Below are positions 26,108-36,744 of a DNA stretch of 64,000 nucleotides, one piece after another. The notes under the pieces are model-generated. The model was not told the origin of the DNA and ran no database searches. It worked only from the letters and a program-made list of their open reading frames with translations. The first letter of the stretch is position 1. Each line of letters starts with the position of its first letter. The DNA lies in assembly GCA_900542045.1 (NCBI GenBank), contig UQMI01000008.1, positions 1 to 64,000 of the forward strand, in the 5' to 3' direction. The translations under genes were made by a program, and so were the position numbers. Source of the DNA: an uncultured Blautia sp. GTDB lineage: Bacteria; Bacillota; Clostridia; Lachnospirales; Lachnospiraceae.

Positions 26108-27901
26108 TTATTCTGTTTCCAGTGGTTTCACAGTAATTCCCAGTTCATCCAGCTGGGCCTGACTCACCACATTGGGAGCTTCCGACATCAGACAGGAAGC
26201 ATCCTTGACTTTGGGGAAGGCCATTACTTCACGGATGCTGTCTGCCTTGGTCATCAGCATCACCAGACGGTCCAGTCCATAGGCCAGGCCTGCATGAGGC
26301 GGAACTCCATATTTAAAGGCATTGAGCAGGAATCCAAACTGCTCATAGGCAGCTTCTTTTGTAAATCCCAGGATCTCAAACATTTTTTCCTGGATATGAT
26401 TCTGGAAAATACGGACGCTTCCGCCGCCAAGCTCTGTGCCATTCAATACGATATCATACGCTTTTGCACGTACCTTGCCCGGTTCTGTATCCAGCAGCGG
26501 AAGATCTTCTTCCATCAGCATGGTAAACGGATGATGCATGGCTGTGTAACGGTTCTCTTCTTCTGACCACTCCAGCAGAGGAAATTCTGTTACCCATACG
26601 AAACGATACTCATCTTTATTCAGAAGGTCCATCTGACGCGCCAGCTCCAGACGCAGATTTCCCAGCACATCCCAGACAACTTTATTCTTATCGGCAGCAA
26701 AGAGCAGCAGATCTCCAGGCTGTCCGCCCATGGCCTCCACCAGGGCTTTCAGTTCTTCCTCCTTCATAAATTTTGCAAAAGAAGATTTGTAGGAGCCGTC
26801 TTCGTTCACTGCCAGATATGCCAGTCCCTTTGCTCCGAAATCCCTGGCAAAATCCACCAGTTTGTCAATCTTTTTCCGCGGCATGCTTCCCTGCCCTTTG
26901 GCATTGATGCCCCGTACTGTTCCGCCGTTTTCTATGGCGCCCTTAAATACTACAAATTCACAGTCCCGAACCACATCCGTTACATCCTGAAGTTCCATGC
27001 CAAAACGCATATCCGGTTTGTCTGAGCCGAACCGGTCCATGGCTTCCTGCCAGGTGATCCTCTGGATCGGCAGAGGCACATCCACATTCAGGACCTTCTT
27101 AAACAGTCCGGCCAGAAAGCGCTCGTTAACATCAATGACATCATCCACATCCACAAAAGACAGCTCCATGTCGATCTGGGTAAACTCCGGCTGGCGGTCC
27201 GCCCGCAGGTCTTCATCCCGGAAACATTTTGCGATCTGGATGTAACGATCATAACCGGAGCACATCAGCAGCTGCTTGAAAATCTGTGGAGACTGGGGCA
27301 GCGCATAAAAGTTCCCTGGATGTACACGGCTGGGCACCAGATAATCCCTGGCTCCCTCCGGCGTGCTCTTGGTCAGTATAGGTGTTTCAATCTCCAGAAA
27401 TCCCTCTTCTGCAAAAAACTGACGAGTATAGGTAGCCACCTGGCTGCGCAGCATCAGATTTCTCTGAAGATCCGGTCTTCTCAGATCCAGATAACGGTAT
27501 TTCAGGCGGATCTCATCTTTTGTCTTGCTGTTTTCCTCAATGGGGAACGGCGGGGTCTCTGCTTCGGACAGTACGCGCAGCTCCTTTACCCGTACTTCCA
27601 TCTCGCCAGTGGCCAGGTTCTCGTTCACAGCACCGGAACGCTTCTCCACAGTTCCCACCACGGCAATCACAAATTCGCTCCGCAGATGACCGGCTTTCTC
27701 AAAGCCTTCTTCGTCAATACTTCCATTTTCAAAGATCAGCTGCATGATCCCGGAACGGTCACGCAGATCCACAAATACGATACCGCCCTTATTTCTGCTT
27801 TTCTGTACCCATCCCATCAGGGTTACTTCACTGCCTATCATTTCCTTAGTTACTTCTGCACACCGGCAGGTCCTGTGCAGTCCCCGCATTGATTCTGCCA
27901 T
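26108..27901 (-). CDS. aspS: Aspartyl-tRNA synthetase
   Basis: The protein has 597 residues, a full-length bacterial class II enzyme that charges tRNA-Asp. The start is the ATG at 27901 behind AAAGGAG. It comprises an OB-fold anticodon domain ([23 protein letters not shown] region), the catalytic core with motif 2 ([20 protein letters not shown]), the bacterial GAD insert in the middle, and motif 3 ([14 protein letters not shown]). It follows hisS by 19 bases, the usual hisS-aspS pair of Firmicutes. Confidence 0.97.
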   Translation of the reverse strand: MAESMRGLHRTCRCAEVTKEMIGSEVTLMGWVQKSRNKGGIVFVDLRDRSGIMQLIFENGSIDEEGFEKAGHLRSEFVIAVVGTVEKRSGAVNENLATGEMEVRVKELRVLSEAETPPFPIEENSKTKDEIRLKYRYLDLRRPDLQRNLMLRSQVATYTRQFFAEEGFLEIETPILTKSTPEGARDYLVPSRVHPGNFYALPQSPQIFKQLLMCSGYDRYIQIAKCFRDEDLRADRQPEFTQIDMELSFVDVDDVIDVNERFLAGLFKKVLNVDVPLPIQRITWQEAMDRFGSDKPDMRFGMELQDVTDVVRDCEFVVFKGAIENGGTVRGINAKGQGSMPRKKIDKLVDFARDFGAKGLAYLAVNEDGSYKSSFAKFMKEEELKALVEAMGGQPGDLLLFAADKNKVVWDVLGNLRLELARQMDLLNKDEYRFVWVTEFPLLEWSEEENRYTAMHHPFTMLMEEDLPLLDTEPGKVRAKAYDIVLNGTELGGGSVRIFQNHIQEKMFEILGFTKEAAYEQFGFLLNAFKYGVPPHAGLAYGLDRLVMLMTKADSIREVMAFPKVKDASCLMSEAPNVVSQAQLDELGITVKPLETE

Positions 27902-27920
27902 TGCTAGCTCCTTTCGTTCT

Positions 27921-29177
27921 TTACATTCTGTCCCTGAAAAATTCCACAAACTCCTCATAGCCTTCATTCATCAGCTGCTCTTTCTGGAATTTTTTGTTTT
28001 TCTTCATAATAGAGATATTCACCTGCACACCGGCATTTCTCTCCTGCTCCGCCTGCTTCAGGATCGTAAGCAGATGCTCGGCCGGCATATTCTTCTCGAT
28101 CAGATACGCTTTCTTTCCTGCGGAAGAAGGAATCGCATAGCCCCTCTCCAGCAGCAGCATGACAATACGCTCAAATCCAATGGAAAATCCACAGGCACAG
28201 GTGTCCTTTCCTGTAAATTTCCCGATCATTTCATCATAACGGCCGCCGCCGCCCACAGATCCGCCGAATTCATCCATGGCGATCTCAAAAATAGGACCGG
28301 TGTAATAGGACATTCCCCGTACCAGAGTAGGATCAAATACAATCCGGAAATCAGCGGTTTTCACCGCATCTACACTTTGAATGATGGTTTCCAGATCTGA
28401 CGCGGCATCCGGATCCAGAACTTCTTTTAACTTTTCCCCGCAGAAGCGTACTCCCTGAATATCTCCGGTGATCTCCTGGAACAATCCCAGATAGGTATCA
28501 ATACTTTTCTTCGCAAAGCCCTCTTTTTCCAGTTCTTCTGACACGCCGTCCAGGCCGATCTTATCCATTTTATCCAGAATGATAAATACCGTGTCATAAC
28601 TTTCTTCCGGAAAACCGCTGTACTGCGCCATGGCTTTGAGAATCTTCCGGTCATTGACCCGGATGGTAAAATTATGGAAATCCAGCTTTCCCAGCAAAGT
28701 GGTAGTAGCCAGGATCAGTTCAATCTCTGCCAGACAGGAGGGTTCTCCCAGAATATCAATATCGCACTGCATAAACTGGCGGAAACGCCCTCTCTGCGGA
28801 CGGTCTGCTCTCCATACATTTCCCATCTGCAGCGCCTTAAAAGGAGAGGGAAGCTCATTTGCATTGTTAGAATAGTAACGGGACAGCGGGACCGTCAGAT
28901 CGTAACGAAGTCCACTGTCTACCAGATCCGCCTCTTCCTTCGCTGTTTCCAGTTTCAGCTTCTCCCCTCGCTTTAAAATCTTAAAGATCAGTTTTTCATT
29001 TTCTCCGCCCTGCTTGCTGCTTAGATTTTCTATATGCTCCACGCAGGGTGTCTCGATGGAAGAAAACCCGAAAGATCCATAGGTTTTGCGGATCAGATCC
29101 ATTACGTAATTCCGGATTTCCATTTCCCTGGGAGAAATGTCTTTCATTCCCGTTACAGGTTTCTTTTTCAATGCCAT
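27921..29177 (-). CDS. hisS: Histidyl-tRNA synthetase
   Basis: The protein has 418 residues of class II. It contains motif 2 (GNVWRADRPQRGRFRQFMQCD), the histidine-binding signature LVRGMSYYTGPIFEIA, the GGGGRYDEMI loop, and motif 3 in CGFSIGFERIVMLL. The C-terminal anticodon-binding domain is short, but total length is normal. It is between the HD-domain gene (16 bases upstream) and aspS. Confidence 0.96.
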   Translation of the reverse strand: MALKKKPVTGMKDISPREMEIRNYVMDLIRKTYGSFGFSSIETPCVEHIENLSSKQGGENEKLIFKILKRGEKLKLETAKEEADLVDSGLRYDLTVPLSRYYSNNANELPSPFKALQMGNVWRADRPQRGRFRQFMQCDIDILGEPSCLAEIELILATTTLLGKLDFHNFTIRVNDRKILKAMAQYSGFPEESYDTVFIILDKMDKIGLDGVSEELEKEGFAKKSIDTYLGLFQEITGDIQGVRFCGEKLKEVLDPDAASDLETIIQSVDAVKTADFRIVFDPTLVRGMSYYTGPIFEIAMDEFGGSVGGGGRYDEMIGKFTGKDTCACGFSIGFERIVMLLLERGYAIPSSAGKKAYLIEKNMPAEHLLTILKQAEQERNAGVQVNISIMKKNKKFQKEQLMNEGYEEFVEFFRDRM

Positions 29178-29193
29178 TGCAGCATGCCCTCCT

Positions 29194-29748
29194 TTATCTA
29201 TGTATCACTCTCTGAAATGCCAGAAATACCCGCATATCAAAGTTTTTTATTTCTTCAATCATCAGTTCAATTGCCGTGTCTGTATCAAACGCCTGACGGT
29301 AAACCCGGTCCATCGTCAGCGCGGAAAAAACATCACACACCCGCAGGATCCTGGCGCCCAGCGGTATTTCTTCTCCCTGCAGGTTAGAGGGATAACCGCT
29401 TCCATCGTAATTCTCATGGTGATACAATACACTTTCCAGGATAAACTCCGAATATCCCTGGCCCTTCAGCGCTTCGTAACCCAATGTGGAATGCATCCGG
29501 ACATATTTCAGTTCCTCCACCAGCAACGGATCCACTTCTCCGCCGTTAATATAGCCGATCAGCCTGAGCTTGCCAATGTCATGGAGCATCCCGGCAATGG
29601 CCAGTTCATAACAGATTTTCTCTTCCAGCCCCAGGGCCTTCGCCACGTCATAGGCCAGATTGCTCACTACAATACCATGGTTCAGCTCAGACGATAAATC
29701 AAAGTCCAGGATACGTTCAGGTACGCTGTTATTTGATTTTTCAGTCAC
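29194..29748 (-). CDS. HD-GYP-like domain protein
   Basis: The protein has 184 residues consisting of one HD domain. HDIGKL supplies the metal-binding HD pair, and YHHENYDGSGYP is the HD-GYP-type signature, followed by PLGARILRVCDVFSAL. HD-GYP proteins hydrolyse cyclic dinucleotides such as c-di-GMP. This one has no sensor or receiver domain. It sits in the hemZ-hisS operon, a position seen in related Clostridia; its substrate is unproven. Confidence 0.88.
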   Translation of the reverse strand: MTEKSNNSVPERILDFDLSSELNHGIVVSNLAYDVAKALGLEEKICYELAIAGMLHDIGKLRLIGYINGGEVDPLLVEELKYVRMHSTLGYEALKGQGYSEFILESVLYHHENYDGSGYPSNLQGEEIPLGARILRVCDVFSALTMDRVYRQAFDTDTAIELMIEEIKNFDMRVFLAFQRVIHR

Positions 29749-29769
29749 CTGGTCAACCTCCTTAATCCG

Positions 29770-31293
29770 TCACAGATAAGTTTCAATCCCTTTTCGTTTC
29801 CGCTCGATCATTTCATCGATGCGTTCAATATAGCTCTTTACATCTTTTACGTTTTCCACACGTTCAATGCGTACTCCTCTGTCGCAGACCAGCTTGGAAG
29901 CACCTCCGGCTCCAAGAGCAATGATCGGCTGCTTTTCTTCCATAATCAGTATATTGTATATTCCTGCTTTGTCAACCTTTGCGTATCCCACATTTTCAAA
30001 ATTTCCTGTCATGTTTTTCTGACGGTAGAGATAATAGGGACCCATTTCCATTTCATAGGCGCACCGCATGGCCCGGTCCATAATCTCCTCGCTGTTTTGA
30101 GACGTCATCTCCTTATACTGATCTTTGAAAATATTCAGCCTGGCTGCCCGTTTCACCGCAAGAGAATGGATGGTAAGACTGTCCGGTCCCATCTTTCTGA
30201 CCTCCTCCAGCGTCTGACTGACCATAGCCTGATCTTCCCCTGGAAGTCCGACGATCAGATCCATATTGATGTTGTCAAATCCTGCTTCCCTTGCCAGCGC
30301 AAAGGCCTTCCTGGTGTCTTCCACTGTATGTTTTCTGCCGATCAGGTCCAGAGTACTCTGATGCATGGTCTGGGGGTTTACGGAAATCCTGGTAACCGGG
30401 AATTTCCGAAGAGCCTGCAGCTTTTCCATGGTAATGCTGTCCGGTCTGCCGGCTTCCACTGTGAACTCCAGCAGATTTTCATAAGAAAAGGATTCGCCCA
30501 GCCAGGTCAGCAGACGCTCCAGCTGATCCGGCGCCAGCGTGGTAGGCGTGCCGCCCCCGATATAAATGGTATTCAGTGTGCGCCCTCTCATCATCTCTGA
30601 CACTGCCTGAATCTCTTTGTGCAAAGCACACAGATAATCCTCTACCCGGTTTTTCCATACCTTCAGCGGAGATGAGCTGAACGAACAGTACAGACAGATG
30701 CTCGGGCAAAAAGGAATCCCCACATAAAGGCTGTAGCCTTTTTCATAGTCCAGATCCTTAAGGATCTCCCTTTCCCGATTGGCAATGGTGACTGCCAGCG
30801 CAGTTTTCTGCGGACTGACAAAATAATCATCGCGCAGTCTGGCTGCGATCTCTGTATTCTTCATCCCTTCTTCCAGCATTCCCATTGCCAGCTTCACCGG
30901 CCGGATGCCGGTCAGATCTCCCCAGGGAAGCTGTCTGCCCGTATGTCGTGCCAGCAGCCAATACAGATTTCTTTTTATACAGTTCTTCCTGGCCCTGCGC
31001 AGCGCATGGGGATCTCCCTCCTTACAAGAAAGCAGTGCAACCATATCCTTCGGTTCCGATTGCACTGTCTCCACACAGGCGGTTCCCCGTCCGTCCTTAT
31101 TTTTATATTGCAGAAGAAAGCTGCCGTCTTCTCTTACCTGTAACCGGAGATCCCAGTCTTCCGGCTTCTCCAGACCGGCAAATATGCCGGCCCCGGGATA
31201 AAAAGCTTTTACAAGAGCGTAAATATCGTTTTCAAACTCTCTGTCCTGATATTCTATGACTATCTTACACAAAGGGATTATACCTCTTTTCAT
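29770..31293 (-). CDS. hemZ: Coproporphyrinogen dehydrogenase-like radical SAM protein HemZ
   Basis: The protein has up to 507 residues. The radical SAM cluster motif is CPSICLYCSF (CxxxCxxC), preceded by a ~165-residue N-terminal domain typical of HemZ. IYIGGGTPTTL and NMDLIVGLPGE are shared with the HemN family. HemZ belongs to the oxygen-independent coproporphyrinogen oxidase group, though its activity in heme-lacking anaerobes is uncertain. The start is ambiguous. The ATG at 31293 overlaps the upstream gene by 29 bases and lacks a ribosome binding site. A TTG at 31272, ten bases behind AGAGG, is better placed and would give 500 residues. Confidence 0.9.
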   Translation of the reverse strand: MKRGIIPLCKIVIEYQDREFENDIYALVKAFYPGAGIFAGLEKPEDWDLRLQVREDGSFLLQYKNKDGRGTACVETVQSEPKDMVALLSCKEGDPHALRRARKNCIKRNLYWLLARHTGRQLPWGDLTGIRPVKLAMGMLEEGMKNTEIAARLRDDYFVSPQKTALAVTIANREREILKDLDYEKGYSLYVGIPFCPSICLYCSFSSSPLKVWKNRVEDYLCALHKEIQAVSEMMRGRTLNTIYIGGGTPTTLAPDQLERLLTWLGESFSYENLLEFTVEAGRPDSITMEKLQALRKFPVTRISVNPQTMHQSTLDLIGRKHTVEDTRKAFALAREAGFDNINMDLIVGLPGEDQAMVSQTLEEVRKMGPDSLTIHSLAVKRAARLNIFKDQYKEMTSQNSEEIMDRAMRCAYEMEMGPYYLYRQKNMTGNFENVGYAKVDKAGIYNILIMEEKQPIIALGAGGASKLVCDRGVRIERVENVKDVKSYIERIDEMIERKRKGIETYL

Positions 31294-31882
31294 GGGCTAT
31301 AGTCGTCATGGAATCATGACCCGGATATACCTCCACATCTTCCGGAAGATTTTCCAGAAGCCGGTGCAGGCTGTCAATGATCTGCCGTGTGCTTCCAGTG
31401 GGCAGATCCGTTCTTCCTACTGATTCGCAGAACAACGTATCGCCGCTCAGCAGGATTTTCTCATCCTTCAGATAATAACAGCAGCTGCCCCGGGTATGTC
31501 CCGGTGTGTGCAGCACCTGAATCTGAAAACCTGCAACCTGGATCTCTTCCAGATCCTTCAGCCATACATCTGCGGCAACCGAACAGTTTCCAGACAGATT
31601 CAGTGACGGATCCTCCAGCATTTCTTTCTCCGCTTCACAGGCATATATCTTCAGCCCGTACTTTTCCCGCAGCCCGTTGGCGGCCAGAATATGGTCGTAA
31701 TGTCCATGGGTCAACAGCACTCCCACCGGTTTTCCCTGCATCCGCTCCACCATGGTCTCAATTTTCGGCAGCATATCTGCCGGGTCAACAATAAACAGCT
31801 CTCCTGTTTCTTTATTTTTTAAAAAATAGCAGTTGGTATACACCATACCCAATATCAACTGCTGCATTTCCAGTTGTTTCAT
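31265..31882 (-). CDS. Metallo-beta-lactamase fold hydrolase (glyoxalase II-like)
   Basis: The protein has 205 residues. The metal-binding motif HGHYDH, the later HTPGH, SGDTLF and the final PGHDSMT carry the zinc ligands of the MBL fold. Small members of this clostridial family are annotated as hydroxyacylglutathione hydrolase-like, but the natural substrate is unknown. It lies between relA and hemZ in the same operon, as in related Firmicutes. Confidence 0.9.
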   Translation of the reverse strand: MKQLEMQQLILGMVYTNCYFLKNKETGELFIVDPADMLPKIETMVERMQGKPVGVLLTHGHYDHILAANGLREKYGLKIYACEAEKEMLEDPSLNLSGNCSVAADVWLKDLEEIQVAGFQIQVLHTPGHTRGSCCYYLKDEKILLSGDTLFCESVGRTDLPTGSTRQIIDSLHRLLENLPEDVEVYPGHDSMTTIAHEKRYNPFV

Positions 31883-31923
31883 ATGCTCCTCATTTCCGCT
31901 CTCAGTCCCATTTCTCCAATCTG

Positions 31924-34233
31924 TCAGCCAGTGGTACGCTCCACATCCAGCACGCTCTCCACCTGGCGGATTTTCTCCACCAGACTTTTCAGCTCTTCCT
32001 TGCTGGAAATTTCAAATCCCAGAGAAATGGTGGCCTTTTCCTGCTTATTGGTTCGGCTGTTAATACTCCTCACATCAATTTTCCGTTCCGTAAAGATACG
32101 TGAGATATCCACCAGAAGTCCGGTCCGGTTGTTGGCGAATACTTTAATCTCCGCCATGTAATTCTCTCCATCCTTCTGATCCGGCACCTGCCACTCGGCT
32201 TCGATCAGACGGGACCGGTCCATCTCGCTCATATTCATGATGTTGACACAGTCTGTACGATGGATGGAAATACCTCTTCCCCTGGTAACAAAACCGACAA
32301 TCTCATCTCCCGGGATGGGACTGCAGCATCTGGAAAAACGCACCGCAACATCGTGAATCCCCTTCACTACAATGCCGCCCTTCTTTCCGATGATCTTCGG
32401 CTTTGCATCCCCGTTGACCGCTTCCAGTACCTCTTCATCAGTGATCTCTTTTTTATGCTCCTTGTCATAGGCTTCCATTAATTTATTGAGGATCTGCCCC
32501 TCTTTCAGGCCGCCATGACCCAATGCTGCCAGTACGGAATCCCAATCGCGGAATCCATACTTATGCAGAACTGCTTCCATATATTTGGGCTTTGTATATT
32601 GTCCCAGTTTAATCCCTTTAATACGGGAATACTGCATCAGCATTTCTTTGCCCTTCAGAATATTATCTTCCTTCAGCTCCTGCTTAAACCACTGATTGAT
32701 CTTATTCTTGGCCTGGGTACTCTTCACCAGCTTCAGCCAGTCACGGCTGGGACCCTGAGAATTCTGGGACGTAATGATCTCAATACGGTCACCGTTCTTG
32801 ATCACGTATTCAATAGGCACCAGCTTGCCGTTGACTCTGGCTCCCACCATATTATTTCCCACAGCACTGTGAATACTGTAGGCAAAATCAATAGGCGTGG
32901 AACCATTGGGAAGAGTCTTTACATCTCCCGCAGGAGTAAAACAATAGACATTGTCAGCGAACAGATCCAGATCATTCTTCAGAAGACTCATGAATTCCCG
33001 GTTATCTGACATATCTCTCTGCCACTCCAGGATCTGCCGCAGCCAGTTCAGCTTCTCTTCCTCACTCTGCCCCACAGGTTTCTTGCCATCGGATGACTCT
33101 TTATACTTCCAATGAGCAGCAATACCAAATTCTGCTGTCCGGTGCATCTCATATGTCCGAATCTGAATTTCAAAAGGCTGTCCCTTGGGTCCGATCAATG
33201 TGGTATGCAGAGACTGGTACATATTGGGTTTCGGCATGGCAATATAGTCCTTAAAACGTCCCGGAATCGGGGTATACATTTCATGGATCACACCCAGTGC
33301 CGCATAACAGTCTTTCACTGTATCCACCAGAATCCGAACAGCAAACAGGTCATAAATCTGTTCCAGCGTCTTATCCTGGTTAACCATCTTCTTATAAATA
33401 CTGAAAAAATGCTTCACACGGCCATCCACCTGTGCGTCGATGCCTGCCTCATTCATATGCCGCTGCACTTCCTGCACAATCTCACCCACAAAAGCTTCTC
33501 TTTCACTTTTGCGCAGATTGATCTTCTCCACCAGATCATAGTAAACGTCCGGTTTCAGATATTTCAGAGACAGGTCGTCCAGCTCCACCTTGATTTTGGA
33601 AATGCCCAGCCGCATGGCAATGGGCGCATAGATATCCATGGTTTCTCTGGCCTTCTCCTGCTGCTTCTCCGGCTTCATATACTGCAGAGTACGCATGTTA
33701 TGCAGCCGGTCTGCCAGCTTCACCAGAATAACACGAATGTCTTTTGCCATTGCCAAAAACATTTTTCGCAGATTTTCCGCCTGCTCCTCTATTTTATCCG
33801 CCGAATATGACAGCTGTCCCAGTTTCGTCACACCATCAACCAGAAGCGCCACTTCATCCCCGAACTCCTGTCGGATTTCGTCTGTGGTCATGATCGTATC
33901 TTCCACAGCATCATGAAGGATCCCTGCCACAATCGTCTCTTTATCCAGTTCCAGATCTGCCAGAATAATTGCCACACAAAGCGGATGGATAATATAGGGT
34001 TCTCCCGATTTCCGTTTCTGTCCCTCGTGGGCCTTGCTTGCGATTTTGTACGCTTTTTCAATCATTGAAATGTCAGTAGAGGGATGGTATTTTTTAACAC
34101 TGGCAATCAGTTCCTGATACAGTTCCTCCGGGGAAGTGAAATCATCCATGGCTTTCACGCTGGCATCTGCCTTACGTACACTTTCCCGTTTTTTCTGTTC
34201 AATAATTTCTTTTCTCTCGTCCAAACAAGTCAC
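31924..34233 (-). CDS. relA: Bifunctional (p)ppGpp synthetase/hydrolase
   Basis: The protein has about 769 residues with the full Rel layout: HD hydrolase domain with HDAVED near residue 108 and KLADRLHNMRTL; synthetase domain with FAVRILVDTVKDCYAALGVIH (split here as FAVRILVD and CYAALGVIH) and PNMYQSLHTT; TGS domain (VYCFTPAGDVKTLPNGST); zinc-finger region with RCCSPIPGD; C-terminal ACT domain. It controls the stringent response. The start is unsure: the frame opens with GTG at 34233, while TTG at 34224 has AGGTG at better spacing. It is ten bases after apt. Confidence 0.96.
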   Translation of the reverse strand: MTCLDERKEIIEQKKRESVRKADASVKAMDDFTSPEELYQELIASVKKYHPSTDISMIEKAYKIASKAHEGQKRKSGEPYIIHPLCVAIILADLELDKETIVAGILHDAVEDTIMTTDEIRQEFGDEVALLVDGVTKLGQLSYSADKIEEQAENLRKMFLAMAKDIRVILVKLADRLHNMRTLQYMKPEKQQEKARETMDIYAPIAMRLGISKIKVELDDLSLKYLKPDVYYDLVEKINLRKSEREAFVGEIVQEVQRHMNEAGIDAQVDGRVKHFFSIYKKMVNQDKTLEQIYDLFAVRILVDTVKDCYAALGVIHEMYTPIPGRFKDYIAMPKPNMYQSLHTTLIGPKGQPFEIQIRTYEMHRTAEFGIAAHWKYKESSDGKKPVGQSEEEKLNWLRQILEWQRDMSDNREFMSLLKNDLDLFADNVYCFTPAGDVKTLPNGSTPIDFAYSIHSAVGNNMVGARVNGKLVPIEYVIKNGDRIEIITSQNSQGPSRDWLKLVKSTQAKNKINQWFKQELKEDNILKGKEMLMQYSRIKGIKLGQYTKPKYMEAVLHKYGFRDWDSVLAALGHGGLKEGQILNKLMEAYDKEHKKEITDEEVLEAVNGDAKPKIIGKKGGIVVKGIHDVAVRFSRCCSPIPGDEIVGFVTRGRGISIHRTDCVNIMNMSEMDRSRLIEAEWQVPDQKDGENYMAEIKVFANNRTGLLVDISRIFTERKIDVRSINSRTNKQEKATISLGFEISSKEELKSLVEKIRQVESVLDVERTTG

Positions 34234-34243
34234 CTGCTCTTCA

Positions 34244-34768
34244 CTATTTCCCTTCGTAACGAATTACAGACTCCACATTATAACCGGCCAGGCGTTCCCG
34301 CCCTTTCAGACCGGCCAGTTCCATTAAAAATACGATTTTCACAACTTCGCCGCCCAGTTCTTCCACCAGCTTCACAGCTGCTTCCACCGTGCCTCCCGTG
34401 GCGATCAGATCATCAATGATAGCCACTTTCTGTCCCGGCTGGATGGAATCCCTGTGCATCTCAATGGTGGCGCTGCCATATTCCAGGTCATAACTCATCT
34501 CCACTGTCTCGCAGGGCAGCTTGCCTTTTTTTCGTACCGGAACAAACGGCTTGTGAAGATTATAAGCGATCGGTACTCCGAAGATAAATCCTCTGGACTC
34601 TGTTCCTACGATGACATCTACATCCACATCTTTCAGACAAGCCTGCATGGTATCTATGGCAAGAGCCAGTCCGTCTGCATCCTGCAGCACACTGGTAATA
34701 TCTCTGAAAATAATTCCTTTTTCGGGGAAATCAGGTATACTTCTCACATATTCTTCAATTTTCTTCAT
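34244..34768 (-). CDS. apt: Adenine phosphoribosyltransferase
   Basis: The protein has 174 residues. The PRPP-binding motif VAIIDDLIATGGT and the N-terminal IPDFPEKGIIFRDIT are diagnostic. It salvages adenine to AMP. It is the first gene after the promoter at 34823-34851 and sits directly before relA, the conserved recJ-apt-relA order of Firmicutes. Confidence 0.97.
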   Translation of the reverse strand: MKKIEEYVRSIPDFPEKGIIFRDITSVLQDADGLALAIDTMQACLKDVDVDVIVGTESRGFIFGVPIAYNLHKPFVPVRKKGKLPCETVEMSYDLEYGSATIEMHRDSIQPGQKVAIIDDLIATGGTVEAAVKLVEELGGEVVKIVFLMELAGLKGRERLAGYNVESVIRYEGK

Positions 34769-34822
34769 TTTCCATTCCTCCGCATGACCAATGTCTTTTG
34801 TTGAAACCTTTATACCCTGATA

Positions 34823-34851
34823 AGTATAGCATTATTTTTCGCCAGAATCAA
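34823..34851 (-). promoter_or_regulatory. Promoter of apt-relA
   Basis: On the minus strand, -35 TTGATT (34851-34846), 17-base spacer, -10 TATACT (34828-34823). A hairpin AACCCC/GGGGTT (about 34862-34884) upstream may end the recJ transcript. Confidence 0.65.
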
Positions 34852-34903
34852 TGAAAAATGGCGAACCCCCGTATATTACAGGGGTTTCCGCTCTTTCCAT
34901 ATC

Positions 34904-36616
34904 CTAAAAAATATCCTGGATCACAATTTGTATCGTTTCCCTTCCCTGGTAGGAATTCACAGACGGATAATAGATCACTGACACCGGTTCTCCGGAAGCT
35001 GCCTTGTCCAGTACGAAAGATGTCTCTCCAAAATATATTCCTTCCAGACAGCAGCCTTGTCCATCCTCCACTTTCATCTTCACTACATTTTGATTCTTCC
35101 CCAAAACACGGCAGTCTAACAGGCGAAGTCCCTTCTGGGCGAATACAGGCTTGCTGTTTCCTTTTCCAAAAGGTTCCAGAAGCTCCAGTTCCTCAATCAG
35201 CGGACGGGTTATATAAGAAATCGGCATCGGCACATCGATCACCACTTTGGGACTCATTTCTTCTTCTGTCAGAGTGCAGTTTTCATTCAGCCTCTGACGC
35301 AGCAGCTCTACCTTTTTTTCCTCCAGAGTAAGCCCTGCGGCCATTGGATGTCCTCCGTATTTGTCCAGCAGCTCTCCGCAGGCATTCAGTTCATCATACA
35401 TGGAATATCCTTCGATCGAGCGCCCGGAACCCTTTACCCCCTGCTCGCTTTTTGTGAGCACAAAGACCGGCCGGTAATACCGCTCCCGCAGACGGCCGGC
35501 AATGATTCCTGCCAGGCTCTCATGACAGTCCGGCAGATAGACCACTAATACACGGTCTTCTTTCAGAGCAGAGTGCTCCACCTTTTCCACAGCCTGCTCC
35601 ACCCCCTGCTCCGTCAGTGCCTTCCGGCTGGCATTCATAGCCACCAGGTCACCTGCCAGCCGGGGAGCATCACCGGGAGATGCCAGGAACAATTCCAATG
35701 CATGCCCTGCTGTATCCAGTCTTCCGCTGGCATTGATGCAGGGACCCAGCACAAATCCAATGTGGTAAGCCGTGATCTTCCGATCTTCCAGACCGTTGGC
35801 CCGGATCAGTGCACGGATTCCCGGATTGCTGCTGTGCTGGATCCGTTTCAGTCCTTCCCGTACCAGTATCCGGTTCTCTCCCTGAAGATCCATCACATCT
35901 CCTACTGTAGCAATAGCAGCAAATTCCAGGAATTCTTCCGGAAATTCTTCCTCTCTTTCCATATCCTGAAACAACACTTCCATCAATTTGTAGGCCACAG
36001 CTGCCCCGCAAAGCTTCTTAAACGGATAGGGGCAGTCCTGCTGTCTTGGATCCACCACGGCATCCGCAGGAGGTATGATGCTGATCTTCTCTTTTCCTTC
36101 CATTCGATAAGGCACCTCATGATGATCTGTCACCACCACTGTCATGCCCAGTTCTTTTGCCATCTGGATTTCTTTGCCGGCTGCAATGCCGTTATCACAG
36201 GTAAGGATCGTATCAATCCCATCCGCCTGCGCCCTTCGGATCAGGTTCTCATTTAAACCGTAGCCATCCGCAATCCGATCCGGCAGACAGGTATCCACCT
36301 GGCCTCCCAGTATCGTCAGTCCCTTTTTCAAAATGCAGGTAGCCATGACTCCGTCAATATCATAATCACCAATGATGCGCACCGCAGCACCTGACATGAT
36401 CTTCTCCTGTAAGATTCCGGCAGCCTGTTCCATATGCTTCATAATCCGTGCATCCTGCAGCTGTTCCAGTCCTCCATACAGATAGGTCCGGATCTCTTCT
36501 TCTCCGATCACATCCCGATTCCGTATGATCCGGGCAATCACCGGATCCACTGAAAACTGCTGGCCGAGTTTCTGGAAATCAGCTCTTTTCGCGGCCACCA
36601 CAAAACGCTTCGTCAT
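34904..36616 (-). CDS. recJ: Single-stranded-DNA-specific exonuclease RecJ
   Basis: The protein has 570 residues. The DHH phosphoesterase motifs are present: DYDIDGVMAT, TCDNGIAAG, VTDHHEVP and the late CINASGRLDTAGHA. It degrades single-stranded DNA 5' to 3' in repair and recombination. It is at the short end of the family, as in other Lachnospiraceae, without the long C-terminal extension. The ATG at 36616 follows AAAGGGGAAG. It lies 128 bases after secDF. Confidence 0.95.
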   Translation of the reverse strand: MTKRFVVAAKRADFQKLGQQFSVDPVIARIIRNRDVIGEEEIRTYLYGGLEQLQDARIMKHMEQAAGILQEKIMSGAAVRIIGDYDIDGVMATCILKKGLTILGGQVDTCLPDRIADGYGLNENLIRRAQADGIDTILTCDNGIAAGKEIQMAKELGMTVVVTDHHEVPYRMEGKEKISIIPPADAVVDPRQQDCPYPFKKLCGAAVAYKLMEVLFQDMEREEEFPEEFLEFAAIATVGDVMDLQGENRILVREGLKRIQHSSNPGIRALIRANGLEDRKITAYHIGFVLGPCINASGRLDTAGHALELFLASPGDAPRLAGDLVAMNASRKALTEQGVEQAVEKVEHSALKEDRVLVVYLPDCHESLAGIIAGRLRERYYRPVFVLTKSEQGVKGSGRSIEGYSMYDELNACGELLDKYGGHPMAAGLTLEEKKVELLRQRLNENCTLTEEEMSPKVVIDVPMPISYITRPLIEELELLEPFGKGNSKPVFAQKGLRLLDCRVLGKNQNVVKMKVEDGQGCCLEGIYFGETSFVLDKAASGEPVSVIYYPSVNSYQGRETIQIVIQDIF

Positions 36617-36744
36617 TTTTCTTCCCCTTTCTCTGCTGTATAGTCAGATTTGCTTTCCAGACAGCCGGAAAGCAGAAAGGAAGCTGTCACAGCTTTTGCT
36701 TCCATCCTGTGACAACTCCCTTCTCCTGCGGATTTCTCCGAATA

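Noticed and set aside
26108-29177. T-box leaders for hisS and aspS
   Set aside because: The gaps before these genes are only 16-20 bases, so no leader RNA fits.
33112-33810. 232-residue plus-strand frame
   Set aside because: It lies wholly within relA in the opposite direction and has no start signal.
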